DNA of 64,000 nt, taken from NCBI RefSeq assembly GCF_019097595.1, contig NC_080735.1, positions 2,498,917 to 2,562,916 of the forward strand, written 5' to 3'. Positions 1 through 12,296 of this stretch are shown piece by piece. Source of the stretch: Hemibagrus wyckioides (lineage: Eukaryota > Chordata > Actinopteri > Siluriformes > Bagridae). Under the pieces are notes generated by a model, which did not search any database, was not told where the DNA came from, and worked only from the letters and a program-made list of their open reading frames with translations. The position numbers and the translations under genes are program-made. Every line of letters starts with the position of its first letter. Positions within the stretch are counted from its first letter, which is position 1.

Positions 1-360
1 AAATGAAACTGTCCATGTAAAAGTTCGGTGCCTTTCTCCGTTTGTTTATCTGCCAGTTCTATTTCTTTTCCGGTTCCTCTGAGTGCCAGCCCAGTCTTAC
101 GGTCATCCCAAATGCTCTCCTTGGTTGAGAAGCGTGAGGACGTTCATCCCAAGCCAATACGGATCAAGATGCCACCCCTCCCGTCACCCATGGTTTGTCT
201 GTATGTGTATTCAGAGCCAGTGTTATTTTAAAACAACAAAATTTATTTATTCATTATTTTGTATCTATTACAACTGCATTAATGCATGATAAAATAATTG
301 TCGACGTTAATTCATTAACGAGTTAACGCAATAATAACACATTAACTTGCCCAGCCCTAA
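1..360. mobile_element. Interspersed repeat fragment at left edge
   Basis: The right end (about 280-359) has repeated GTTAA/TTAAC motifs and ends in CCCAGCCCTA. Read on the other strand this is TAGGGCTGGGCA, an arrangement common at ends of teleost non-autonomous DNA transposons. The left part has only short open frames. The superfamily cannot be assigned because the other end is outside the window. Confidence 0.4.
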
Positions 361-646
361 TATATAAATATATAACAATATGTCTATCCAAATATGGTGC
401 ACAAAAAACACCACAGCCTGACAATGTGGTTAAGGATGTGATTCGAGTGAAAGGTTGAAAATGTACAGTAGTTATAATCGATAAATAATAAATACATAAT
501 TAACTACCTGACTTCAGACTCCCTTTACTATGCAGTTACTGCTTTGACATTTGAAACATGCCCTAGTACCCTAGTATTTGAGATTTTAATGCCTGAGTAA
601 TTGTCATTCATTATTAAATTAATGTAATGAGAATGAAAATTCTTAC

Positions 647-1248
647 TGTTTTTGTGAAGCTCTTCCCAGCAGATGTCTCCTCATCTGCCCTGACTACAAT
701 TCTTCCCTTGAATACGCTCTTCACTGAGTTTATAAAGCAGGTCTTCCCAGCTCCAACTGGTCCATGAAGCAATATTCTGAACTGGCTGATGTCTGGGTGG
801 TTAAGTTGAAATTCACTTAACTCAGATTTCAGTGCCTTTGAGCTGTTTAGGACAAACAAGTTAAGAGTTTAAAATGAAATACAGGAAAATATAACTTTTC
901 TCATTTAAATGTTGATGACAAAATTATTTCCATAAGAAATCAAATGCTTGTATATATTCTTGCAAAATATGCAGGCATGTCCTTTTTGTAGATTTATGGA
1001 ATATAAAGCCTGATTTAAATCAACCAAAACATTACTAATCCAGTGGCTCACTTCCAGACTATGTTTCTCCAAGGTTGCTCGAAGTCTGTAAATAAGAACA
1101 ATAATACAGAACTAAGAGTAAAAACAGACACTATTTTTTTCTTTCTTCTATTTGTCCTTTTTTTAGTTTATTTCTCCATATCTGTTGATTGTTCCAATAA
1201 AGTGTTCTAACCTTTTGGAGGTTCTTGTTTCGATTCCCCTCCACCCAT
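647..1248 (-). pseudogene. Partial IFI44-like GTPase gene, exons 2-4 only
   Basis: Three exons with consensus splice sites are visible on the minus strand. Exon 2 (1248-1212, 37 nt) starts MGGGES, a Gly2/Ser6 N-myristoylation-type start, and ends in phase 1. Exon 3 (1085-1052, 34 nt) encodes DFEQPWRNIVW, the counterpart of [11 protein letters not shown] in the plus-strand copies. Exon 4 (842-647, 196 nt) carries the P-loop GPVGAGKT and ends in phase 0 at GTAAGA. Exon sizes and phases match the plus-strand copies, but the sequence is clearly divergent, so this is an older paralogue. No exon 5-8 can be found in the remaining 646 bases; a transposon fragment lies there. It may be a truncated gene, or the rest may be outside the window. 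The family is an interferon-induced dynamin-like GTPase. Confidence 0.75.
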
Positions 1249-1548
1249 TTTTTGGCAGTTTTCCTCCTTGAAGCTGATCTTCTTCCAAAAACCTAAAATA
1301 TATATATATATTTTTTTTTTTTTGGTGTTCTTATGTTTCTTCTCAATTTAAAATAAAAACATGTTACATTGAAAAAAAATTTTCAGTATCAGTTCATGTG
1401 AACTCATAATGTGTACAGTTATTTTTCTCCTAGATAGAGAAGAAAGAATTCAGTACTTACCAAGTCTGAGCTCTGCAGGGTTCTGTGCTTCTGCTTTCAC
1501 TTTACATCCAGACCTTCTCTTATTTCTCAATACGTCACCACACCCCAC

Positions 1549-1675
1549 CCACCCACACACACACAGACACACACACACACAGACACACACACACACTCTT
1601 AAATGTATTCATGCACGCAGTTCTCCTCTACACATGCACATGCACACCACACACACACACACACACACACACAAG
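1549..1675. repeat. (CA)n microsatellite
   Basis: Two interrupted blocks of CA dinucleotides, at about 1553-1598 and 1644-1675, are separated by a CA-rich spacer. The open frames across it are low-complexity artefacts. Confidence 0.9.
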
Positions 1676-1770
1676 TCAAAGCAAGTCAAAAAGCTTTTAT
1701 TGTCATTTTAACCACATATAGCTGATGCACAGTACAATGAAACAGCATTTCTGTTTGTCAAAAATGTCAA
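1676..1770 (-). mobile_element. LINE 3'-end remnant
   Basis: The stretch with AAGCTTTTATTGTCAT and a following ACAATGAAACA block matches the 3' end of the L2-type LINE at 61600-61690. It is in the same orientation and truncated to under 100 bases. Confidence 0.6.
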
Positions 1771-2082
1771 ATTTCATCTGATTCATTCTCCAAACAGACA
1801 TTGAACACAGTTGTTGGAATGGCATTTCACTAAAATGTTGTTCTCTCTGAGTGTCCACATATACAATGCACTGGACACTCACTTAACACAACACCGATAC
1901 AGAAAAGCTAAATAATATATATTTTAAAAAATGCATTAAATATGATATGATAGGAGGTAGATTGTGTAATTATGAGGTTACATAGTAACTATTAATAACC
2001 TAGATTTATTAATCATATTCTTTTAGACAATGAGTAGAAGTCAAATACATTTTCAGGTCTCATTTACAGGAAATGCACTTAC

Positions 2083-2260
2083 TTTCAGTTTCTATTTACT
2101 GGAAACATTAGGTCATCCAAGGAAAATTGCCAGTAGGTGATACTGCAAGATGAGTGGATGAGAGACTGGTGCAGGAGGAGGAGACTTAGAGATGATGCTA
2201 TAAAAACCAGGAAAACAGATCTGCTTGAAATGTAGCTGCGCAATCATAAACTGTGAGTAC
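2083..2260 (+). promoter_or_regulatory. Probable interferon-responsive promoter and exon 1, left IFI44-like cluster
   Basis: An ISRE-type core TTTCAGTTTC is at 2083-2092 and a TATA box (TATAAAAA) at 2199-2206. A short presumptive non-coding exon 1 ends at 2252, followed by the donor GTGAGTAC at 2253. The same order, spacing and flanking words (AGGAGGAG, GATGCTATAAAA, CATAAAC then donor) occur at 36880-36978 upstream of copy E, which supports a promoter duplicated with the cluster. The next recognisable exon is 13 kb away at 15518 because transposons fill the intron. Confidence 0.65.
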
Positions 2261-2916
2261 ATGGTTTAAAGTTTTATTCAAGATACCAATTATTACATTA
2301 ACATTTCTTAAGTACCATAATATTTAATTCTATTTTCCTATATCTAATCCTATAGCTAATTTTGTCTAAATGTAGACAACTACATCTTGCATCTACTGCA
2401 ACTGAAAAACTTAAATATAGATTATTTGGCATGTTGGATTTCTCTCTCTTTTTCTTGCTCTCTATCCTGTGTCTGAAGGAGGTGTCCCTCTGCATAGACA
2501 CTTACACTTTATCACATGGAAAATGGTTTCATTATTATTAAAAGCTTCACATTATAATTAAGCAACATCACACAAACTAGAGTGCTGTTGAAGTGAATAT
2601 CAGCAATGTTGTGGTTGTAGGTAATAACAGCAGTGCTGATAGTTAGAGTCAAATACTACATTTATACTTTTCTTCAAAGACATTGATGTGCATCATATGG
2701 TGAATAATTATGTTTATTTTTGCTTCTGTGGGGAAAATAATTCCCAAACAAACCACAGCTGGATACAGAATTGTATGTTGCCATGGTAACACACTGACTG
2801 ACTGTCCGATTGACAAGCGGGAGTAAATATGGTAATAGTTTCAGTGTGACAAACTATTACTAAAATTTTAATTTTATATAGTGAACACAGACGTGTGGAG
2901 TGATGCACAATGAAAT

Positions 2917-3799
2917 TGTTACGACCTTGAGGTAGGCCTAGGGGAGACTCAGGGTCAGTAACAGGTGGTTTATCAAGCTGTTAGTGGGTGAAAGAGACAA
3001 ACCTGGTCTAAACATTGACACAGTGTAAACTGGAAAAAAAAGAAAAAGGTTTCGCGACACAACCTGTAGTGCTTAACTCGTTTTACTGTGCTGTACAACA
3101 GAAAACAGACGTATTTACAATATTTACAAATTTCACAAACAAGCCAAACACGGGGCTGGACAACGGCGGTGCTAAAGAAAAGAAACCAAGTAAAACAAAA
3201 TGATTCTTCCCTAACGCCGCTTTTTTAATACATCCTGGACTGCAAACAAAAGTGAAACCAAAACCCTGCCTACACTGCGCTTCCCTTACAAACTTAAATA
3301 CAGGGGGTGGCCCCGCCCCTTTCCTAAAGTGTCTAGACAGAGTGACGTCCTACGTGTTGTACAGTGTATGAGCGCGCGCTTTCTTACCTGTCCGAGCCCC
3401 GTCAGCACAACACTACACAAACACACACAGCTGTACATACACCTCAATACACCAAATACTTAAATACAGAAAAAAACGTGATTGCAAACATAAGCGGAAA
3501 ACAAAACGCCCCCGATGCGGCGTCAGTGTCTCGCTTTTATAGCCTGACTCTTTTTCCGGTTAATTTTCCGGGGCGGCGTTCGCGTGACTCGGCTCCTCCC
3601 ATATGCGGCAGGTACTGGTCAAGCGGCCAGCAGCAGGTACTGGGCAAGCGGCCAGCGGCAGGTACTGGGCAAGCGGCCAGCGGCAGGTACTGGTCAAGCA
3701 GCCAACTGCATCACGTTCCTCCCAATCGGTTACGCTGTAAAAAAACAAAAAAAAACAAAGCCATCATAATAACCGAAATACGTGCTGTGGCATGTAACA
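2917..3799 (-). mobile_element. Solo LTR of the Gmr1-type gypsy family
   Basis: This 883-bp LTR begins TGTTACG and ends TAACA. It is flanked by a perfect 5-bp target duplication GAAAT (2912-2916 and 3800-3804). It is homologous, in reverse, to the 3' LTR at 13937-14748, but also carries about four tandem copies of a roughly 25-bp GC-rich unit (around 3600-3700) that the 13.9-kb LTR lacks. No internal sequence remains, as expected after LTR-LTR recombination. Confidence 0.93.
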
Positions 3800-4894
3800 G
3801 AAATGTTGTACTAAATCAGCACTTTTCGAATGCCAAGGACTGGAACTAAGTGTTGTATAGGGAGAAATAAAAAACTGACATTGTAACATCTCAAAATCTG
3901 ATACTAACATAAAATGTATATTATACCAAAGCCTCAAAAGGAAGACACTTTAGGTTTGTTTACAACTGGGAAACTTCATTACAATGATATTCACTCATTA
4001 GAATTAACTCAGCATACTGTGTTTTCTATCATTTTCTTGCCTCTTATTGTTCATGCTTATTTCTGTCTGAAACTGCTTACACTCAAAAAAATATTTAGGC
4101 CTAACAATTAAGATTTATGCATTTTGATGGCATATAAAATTTCCATCCATTTAGATTATGTATTTTTAGCATAACCAAACTAATAAACTTTGTGATTCTT
4201 ATTTTCAAGTTATATGTAAATGAAATTAGCAAGAATGAGATTTATGTAATCGGACCAATAAATCCAATTTGTTTTAAATTCATAAGAAAGAGGATTATGT
4301 ATTATTACAGTATAAACCCAATTTACTTTAAATGCATTTAGATAATTGTTATTAATAAATGCAATTTTTTAATATTAATATATTTTTTATTCCTCCCAAA
4401 TCCCCTCCCTAATCACAATATGCTACAACAAAATCTAACCACACGTGAAAAACAATAGACCACCTTGTTTCACATTTTTTTAATGCTTCAAGGCATATTT
4501 TGAGAACAACCTCAGCAAAAAAATACATAAATAAAAGTGGTAGCAAAACATACTAGCCAGTGCTAGAGATAAGTTTCCTCAAGAACTGTAATTAAAAGCT
4601 GTAGAACTTGAGGTAGACAGATACAACAGGTAAACCTGCTAACAGCACTGCTTTACATTAAAATAATATTCATAAGGGCCATAAGGCTTAGTGGTGACTT
4701 CTATGCATATTAAATTGTGAGGAGCACAGCAGTATAGAAGGAACATTCTACAGCAAATATAAAATAACTAAAATCACCAATAACTAAATTTCACTTTTAA
4801 AATATTGAAATTTAGAAGTTCACTCAAACAGTACAAAGCACAAACATTTGGAACAAGTCAACCCACTTGCTTTGAAGAAGGAATGTTAATTAAA

Positions 4895-7144
4895 TCACTG
4901 AAGCATCTTAATTTTCAGTGGTTCCATCAGGATTTTTTGGAACACTTCAAATGTGCACTTGAGTTCCTTTGGGTAATTCAGGTTAACTGCATACATGAGT
5001 CCAAAAAGCATCACACATTCATATGTGACACTTTGCAGGTATTGCAACTTTCACACCCTCAAGTATCACACCAACATCTGTAGGTTCATCTCCAGGTCCA
5101 GCACCCTCTGTCCGAATGACATAGATGCCCATGGTTGTCTGTACAATTTCAGACTCAGCCTTTGAACTTTCACAGTCCTGGAGGATAAATAAAGAGAATG
5201 AGTTGTGTCTAATTGGCATCACGGTCTAGCTCAGGGGTTTTCACACCTGTCGTGGAGGCCCCCAGCACTGTACATGTTGTATGTCTCCTTAAACACACCT
5301 GATTCAAATCAGCACATTAGTAGAGACTGCAAGATGTGAATTGGGTGTGTCCGATAAGGGATACATACAAAATGTGCAGTGCTGAGGGCCTCCACGTCAG
5401 GTGTGAAAACCCCTGATCTAGACTGTGATACCAATGAAATGAACATAACTATCCACATAAATATAAGACATTTATAAGAGTATGTTAACATACACTTACC
5501 ACATATTCTTTGACAAGTGTCTCTATATCTTCATTAAGGTAGACACTCAGGCTCCACAGGATACAATCACGCTTGATGTTTATGTCTTCATTCTCAAACA
5601 AGTGTAACAAGATCCCAAAAAACATAACATTAGTCATTGATTTACAGTTTAAGTAACTGTAGAGTAGAGGGTCTTTGTGACAGAGAGAGATTAAGATGTC
5701 CTCATTACATGAAATAAATGTTATTAAGTATATGAGAAAGATCGTGTCCCTACATGTGTATGTCACAGAGAGAGGTTTCTGAAACATTTTCATGAAAAAA
5801 AAGTAACTAGTGGAATACATGATGCAATACACTAATAACAAACACACACTTTTCTGTCCTGCAATTCCTCCTTTGTGATGGAAAACCTTCACCAGGTCAT
5901 CAGAGTATTTGTCCAATTTACAGAAGAATTTGGATATCAGAGGAACAGTTGTTATACGCATAAACTCTAAGTTGATCTGAAAAAGATGAAAAAGGACAGA
6001 ATAGGATGTACTGTACTTCACTTTAACAAGACATGTAACTGTATGAATTTGCATTTCCATTTTAAACACATGGGTTACTACACTTACTTCTTCAACTTGG
6101 AACAGTGCTGGCCATCTGTTTCGGAACTCTGTAATCATTGGTTCCTGAAGAATTTCTTGACGTCAGTATGAGAAGGTACGATGCATCTTTTCTTTGATAA
6201 CAGTCTCGTTATTCCTTTTTTGACCTCTGTCAAAAGAGCAACCTTTCTGCCTCTAGGCTGTCTGTGGTTTCACCTCTTGGATGGTTTGGACAGTAATTAA
6301 CCTCAGCCCTCCAAGGTTTTTTAATGTTTGCAGCTGGCTTCCCCTGGCCTTTCTGTTTGTTTTTAAGTGAGTTGACGGTGACTTCTGGGTGTCCAGCTCA
6401 GCCGAGCTTGGTGCGGAAGTTCATCATCTTGATCTTAATGTAGTGCTTCCATCCTGAACACCCAGTGGGAGTTCCTTTCTCACGTAAACATGGATGGATC
6501 TGTATCAAGGCCTCAGCAACCTTTTCAAACTGATCATCCCTTGGATATGCAGTTGACTTAATAATTTCTTCAGCAAGGCCCTCAAGAATATCAGATCTGA
6601 TTTTCGGGGTAAGAGATAGGACAGTTCCATTTGCATTGAAATCATCATTTCCCTTCTGGAGTTGCATCTTGGCACAATATGAAAAGCGTGGCACTGCAAA
6701 AACTTTAAGCCACGTGCATGACCGGGACTCCGGAGATGACAAAATGACAGTATCACTGCTGTTATAGGAGTCAACAGATGAAGAATCATTCGGTTCTTGT
6801 GATGAGGAGCTGGCAGATGCATTGGAGGGAGTCACTGGGATTGTGGAGCAGGTATTTTCAGTGAGTGGAGTTAAGTATATTACAGAGCTGGTAGCCTCAC
6901 AAGGTAAGTATACCACTTTCAAAGTACCGCGATCTTGAATTTCTGAAATTGATGAGAGTTTCAAAAATTCATTACCAAACTCTACATCTTTGTATTGAAG
7001 CCTAAACTGCTCTGTCACTCCAAAGAAAGTCTTAATTTCAAGAGCCAATTCATCCACAGATGTCGGCATTCCGGATGTAATGGTTAGTTTTCTTGCATCA
7101 TCTTCACCTCCAAAAAGGACTCTGAAGGTAACTGGTCCGGCCAT
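4895..7144 (-). pseudogene. PB1-domain protein of the transposon, broken
   Basis: The first coding exon (7144 to 6398) opens MAGPVTFRVLFGG and encodes a PB1-like ubiquitin fold (residues about 1-80), a Ser-rich linker, and a basic segment ending GWKHYIKIKMMNFRTKLG. An in-frame TGA follows at about 6397, while the reading continues recognisably (GHPEVTVNSLKNK and on) through 6300-6140 with frameshifts. Later exons are near 6138-6100 (MITEFRNRWPALFQ), 5978-5860, 5600-5510 (IKRDCILWSLSVYLNED), 5190-5040, and 4995-4895 (LFGLMYAVNLNYPKEL), with a TGA at 4897-4895. From memory it resembles a multicopy teleost family annotated as uncharacterized or SAMD3-like. Stops and shifts make a functional product unlikely. 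It lies just downstream of the transposase-like gene on the same strand. Confidence 0.65.
5232..5415. mobile_element. Short hAT-type MITE
   Basis: A 184-bp element has terminal inverted repeats CAGGGGTTTTCACACCTG and CAGGTGTGAAAACCCCTG. The flanking 8-mers (GTCTAGCT and ATCTAGAC) agree at the TCTAG core, as expected of a decayed 8-bp duplication. It sits in an intron of the PB1-domain gene. Confidence 0.8.
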
Positions 7145-7313
7145 CCTACTTTAATCTAGAATGCAGATCAAAATAGAGTAAGAATTATCTCATTAATAAA
7201 TAACATGTTAACATGTACAAAATACTTTTGTATTAAAATATTAATTAAATAAAATATTTTAATTAATTAATTTTAATTAAATAAAATATTTTAATTTTGT
7301 AATACACTACAAG

Positions 7314-9830
7314 TTAAATCACACCTTTGATAATGATATGTCTCTTCAGAGTCACCATACGCTTGGAACCAATTGTATAGGCCACAAGTGGATAACAATC
7401 AGTCAGCTCCTCAAGCCAAACCAGAGCAATCTCTTTACCAGGTGAAGAAGTCAAATCAAAGGCTCTGAAATGGTCCCTATACCAAGTACCCAATAAGCGA
7501 ACAATGAAACTCAGCTCATCTCCCCTTATGCACATTTGTAGAATTTCTGCGAATTCAGGAGTTCCAGCAGTTGAATCACATTCAACTAACATTCCACGGT
7601 TGTAGTGAATGCCCCTAGTGGTGACACTTTTTGCAAGATGAACGTGACTGATATCTGGATACTTCTGTCTAAGAGCCAACACAACATCCTTATTCAGAAC
7701 ATCAACCTGGACTGTGGAGACATTTGTAACTTCCAAATCTGATCTGTTTAGACTGCACGAATATATATGATAACTGATGAATTGCTGATGTTTGGCTGCC
7801 AGTGTAAGTGCAATATTCCTGAAATTATTTGTGTGTCAGGCAACTTGTTTAAAAAAGCTATGCTTAGCTTCAAATCGCATCGTCCATACACCAACAAGAG
7901 GCCCAAAACACCTAATCAGGTCTGAATAATGCTCGAGATAGTGGTGTTTCGGTAAAAGCTTTACCTCTGGGTTAAGCTCAAGTAGTCTCTGTCTGTGTTC
8001 AGACACTTTGACATCATGATAGGCTATAGTTTCGTCAGTGTGAATAGGTGCCACAGCTAATTCTACAATTTCCTTAAGGTCCAATATAACTTGCCAAGCA
8101 AGCACATCCTCTGGTATCAAGTCTCCTATTAGAAATGGAAGCAGTCGTATTAAGTTCCAATTCTCATGGGCGTTACCACCTATTTTAATACCACCTTCTT
8201 AGAGGAATAGCTGTGTGGTATAATCTGAGAGCGATTTTTTTTGTCACTCCACTTGTAAGGAAATTTGAGGATATGCGTTAAGACATTCAAGACTAAAATA
8301 ATTCTTAGAGATGAGAACACTGAAACAAAGTGCCAGTTCAAAAGGGACCATACCCTCAAATAAATCATGCACTATATCCGGGGGATAGCCTGTGCTAACG
8401 TGAAAATGGTGATTTTCTGTTAAAACACAGGATCTCTTCACACCAAAGCAATTTGTTTCAGTTTCCTGTGCAGACTTCACATGTGCTTCATATATTTCTT
8501 TTGTTCGAAGCAAAAAAGCACCTGACTGAACATTCTTCGATTGAATATCTATTTTCTGAACAGTACAAAACCAACAAATATACTGCCCAGAGAAGCTCTC
8601 AACAACCCCAGCCAATCCGTGGGCTCCCAAATTGTCAGCTACAACACTATGGATCGTTCCTTTCACAAACTTTCCAAGTTTTGAGATGAACACACCATGC
8701 TCTTCTAAAGTGCATAGGTCTTGTAAAAGTGGTTCCAATATTTTTCCATAGCCATATGCCTTTACATCATCACTCTTGCACAAAACTGTTAAATAAATTG
8801 AAGAGAGTGCTGAATGAGAGCCTGGTGGCAAGTTATTCAGAATCCAGTATACACTACACAATTTGTGTTTTTTACGGGATGTACCCAGTGGATTGCATAA
8901 TTCAAAATCATCGATGTATAAAGTTAAGCAAATACACAACTCATCATGTGACAGGAAAGGGTTGTCCTTGAAGTACACACCATCCTGTACAGAGCGATAC
9001 TGCTGGTTCTTAAGCTGGTCTGTATTACTTTCCTCTGCTCTCTGGCTATTAATAACACTGTTTAACACTGCAGTACAACCAAGTAGCTGCTGCAAAGACT
9101 ACAGTAATGGGATATATTGAAAAGTCCTGTTCTTTTTTTGGTCCAAAATAAACTCCACTGGCTCAACAATATTTAACAGTTCTTTATAGTACTCCTTTCT
9201 CTTATAAGCTGTAGCAAGGGGACCACCTTTCCCTATTGCTTTCACCAAAAAATTAGATTTACGCAGTACATCAGCTAGTTCCTTAATAATTGAGATATCA
9301 ATTCCAAGGTTTTTGTTTTTGAAAAATTCAGAGAGACTGCTATAAGTTACAGGCACAGACACAGTACTTAACAGGAAGTGCAGTTCCTCAAGTAATTCAT
9401 CAATTGCTGCAGATGGAACATAAAAAGAGTTTTCCAACTTCAGTAAAACTGAAGCTATTTTTTGTTCTACTACTTCTGGAAGATCCTCTGAAGTATCTGG
9501 ATCACTATCTGCATCTGACAGCGCAACGAAACCTGTCTGCAGAAGATGAGGGACTATCATCTACAGGACTACCAGAATCATTAGACTGATTGTTTAACAA
9601 CACCTGCCTTAAAATCGTTTTATGCGAGTTAAATGTACCATATATGTTTGTCTCAAACATACATCCTTCAAACATACAAGTTATGGTTTCATACTGCCTA
9701 AGATGTTGATTTATATGAGTAAAGTATTCCTTCTCAGTTGAAAGTTCCTTACATCCACACGTCTGACAAAAGAATGTAGTTAACTGAGCATGTGCTGTTG
9801 TTAACTTCCTGTGTGTTTGCTGAATATGAG
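7314..9830 (-). pseudogene. Zinc-finger transposase-like protein (HDLFEG family), broken
   Basis: Reading from 9830 downward, the frame first shows C2H2-type finger motifs (CQTCGCKEL with HINQH; CMFEGCMFE) at about 9770-9640. A linker follows (9560-9099), then a conserved core at 9095-8244 with CWFC and GYPPDIVHDLFEG. Further core segments are at 8120-7836 (LPKHHYLEHY, VWTMRFEAKH) and 7736-7314. The pieces are collinear but separated by stops and frameshifts. From memory this matches a large multicopy teleost family of transposon origin. The GYPPDIVHDL motif recalls the conserved HN/HD block of CACTA transposases, but a superfamily call needs a profile search. A likely upstream exon with donor GTAAGT ends at 15088. 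Confidence 0.65.
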
Positions 9831-10909
9831 AGAATCAACACAAAAATATAACCCACAACCTAATTTATTATCTTTTTTCTGTAACAAGTCATAACACAGC
9901 TATTATTAATACTAACTAGATCTTATATGACACCAATAAATAACTATGAAATAACTACATGGGTGCATTTATGAAGAAAATATAGTTAATTGCAAGATGA
10001 TATTGGGCTGTTCATTTGTGGTTGTTAGGGTATTCAATGGTATTAATTAGTAGTTGCTAGGTAAGTGCTTGGGACACTACACTGAATTTTAGTGTCATTT
10101 CTTCACCCACTTAAAGATCATGAAGACACAGCCTATAGATCAAACACTGCAAATATGTTTTAACTATGTATGAGGATTATATTGTTTTTTATCTTGAATC
10201 TGAAATTCAAAATAAGATCCATTGTTTGTAATCTGATATACTGACTTTTCTAAATAAATCAATAATCTTTGTAGCATACAAACCTAGGAGGTTGTCCCAA
10301 GATACAGATGTCAGAAAGGATGCTTGAATGAATTAGATATCTATAAAAGAGAAATGGTTTTAGTTAGAAACAAAATGCATTTAACATTATTATTTATAAC
10401 TCTGAAATTCTTTTGCTTATGAAATCACAAAGCCAGCATTCAATTTTAGATAACTGTTAGATTAGTATTCTTTTAAATACTGATTGCAGTATTTATTTAT
10501 TAGCTAAAACCCCCATTTCACTGAGCCGATTTTGCTCTTGAATCTAGACTGATGCAGATTCGTTATGACCTCTGGATAGCACGATGGTAACAGATAGAGG
10601 ATGGTAATGGCTGCATACAGCCTCTTTTTGTCTCGGTTTGAATTCTGTCCTGTTAGTCAGCATCATTAGTATCGGGAGGGAAGTTGGAGCATGTTTAAAA
10701 TATTCGCCTGCCCGCTCCTAACATTAACGCCTCGGAAACGCATTGGTATCAATTCTTAAGTGCCCTTATCAAGTTAGTATTGATTTTTAAGTGCATATAA
10801 GGAGTCGTTACCTGTTTTTATCACCTCCTTGCCTGTTCTGCAGCGTTCGGCAGCCAAAAATCTGCGTATTAAATGTAGATGAAAGTAACGACAAAATGAA
10901 CGAAGTGAT
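9831..10909. other. Non-coding part of the two-gene transposon
   Basis: AT-rich sequence between the zinc-finger gene and the nested gypsy element. I see no open frame or recognised repeat. It is presumably 5' intron sequence of the transposase-like gene. Confidence 0.4.
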
Positions 10910-10990
10910 TGTTACGTGCCACAACACGTATTTTCGGTTATTATGATGGCTTTGTTTACAGCAAAATAAGCAAAATATTCTGGTGATGTT

Positions 10991-12270
10991 TTGGATCTTT
11001 CTGACTCATTTTTCACACAAGAAAACTCTGGGGAATTAGTTCAGCCAGATGTTAAAACCCAGCTGCTTACAGGCCCCTTGTCTAGTAAAAGTGTTACTAG
11101 AAATGAATTAATTTCGGAACAACATTGTGATGAAAGTTTACACTCCTTTTTTACTGCGATACCTGACATTAATGATGTGGACAAGAAACAAGTGGCTTTC
11201 TTTCTAGATGACGGTTTGTTGATGCGCAAGTGGACTTCTAGAGTAGATGAAACTAAAGATGCTGTTTTTCAGATTGTGGTTCCTTTAAAGTATCGACACT
11301 TGGTTTTGAGTGTAGCCCATGATCATCCCTGGTCTGGACATTTGGGGGTTACCAAGACATACAACCGAGTGTTGAAACATTTTTTCTGGCCACAGCTACG
11401 CCAAGACGTAGTTAAGTAGTGTGCTTTATGTGAGACATGTCAGAAGGTAGGAAAACCAGGTGATTCCTCCTGCTCCCTTGCACCCTATTCCTGTGATGGG
11501 AGAACCTTTCGAAAAGGTGTTGGTTGACTGTGCAGGTCCTTTGCCCAAAACAAAAGCAGGAAATCAGTTTTTACTCACTATTATGTGTACTGCTACAAGA
11601 TTTCCAGAGGCAATTCCACTACGCCGAATTACAGCACAGACTGTAGTTAAAGCACTTACAAAGTTCTTTACTACATTTGCCCTTCCAAGGGTAGTGCAGA
11701 CAGACAGAGGAACTAACTTTACGTCCACTTTGTTTTCACAGATCATTCAAATGCTAGGGGTACAACATCAGATGTCAAGTCCATACCATCCAGAGTCACA
11801 AGGCGCATTAGAACGATTTCATCAGTCATGTTGAGGAAGTTTTGCATGGACAGTGGAAAAGACTGGGACGAGGGTGTGCCGTTGGTTTTGTTTGCTGCTC
11901 GAGAGGCAGTTCAGGAATCTTTGGGGTTCAGTCCAGCGGAACTAGTTTTTGGACATTCTGTAAGAGGCCCATTGAAGGTATTAAAAGAGACATTCATGTC
12001 TAATAAAGTAGAGCCACGCAAGAATGTTTTGGATTATACCAGTGCTTTTCGTGAACGGTGGCACAGAGCTTGTCAGCTAGCAAAGAAAATGCTAGATAAG
12101 TCGCAGGCTAAGATGAAGCGGTGTTTTGACCAAAGATCAGTGTCCCGTGAATTTAAAGCGGGTGACAAAGTGCTGGTTCTTTTACCCATTCTTGGGTCTG
12201 CACTGTCTTCAAAGTTTCTAGGGCTGTATATAATCAAGAAGAAGTTAAGTCAAACTGATTGTCACTGATA
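10991..12270 (+). pseudogene. Retrotransposon integrase region, broken
   Basis: The HHCC zinc-binding part is visible as HDHPWSGHLG, then CALCETC just after an in-frame TAG at 11417. The DDE core follows in another frame from 11460: Asp in VDCAGP, Asp in QTDRGTNF, and Glu in PESQGALERF. A further frame (11828-12268) holds the C-terminal part. At least one stop and two or more frameshifts (near 11455, 11825 and 12265) break it. It lies upstream of the reverse transcriptase, which is the diagnostic feature of the element. Confidence 0.88.
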
Positions 12271-12296
12271 CGCCAGATCGGAAATGTAAGAGTCGA

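Noticed and set aside
1409..1721. His/Thr-rich frames
   Set aside because: Translation of the CA microsatellite.
3364..3849. Open frame MYERALSYLSEP... also seen at 14289-14101 and 32739-32317
   Set aside because: It lies antisense inside the LTRs and recurs wherever the LTR occurs. Its length changes with the tandem units, so it is not a gene.
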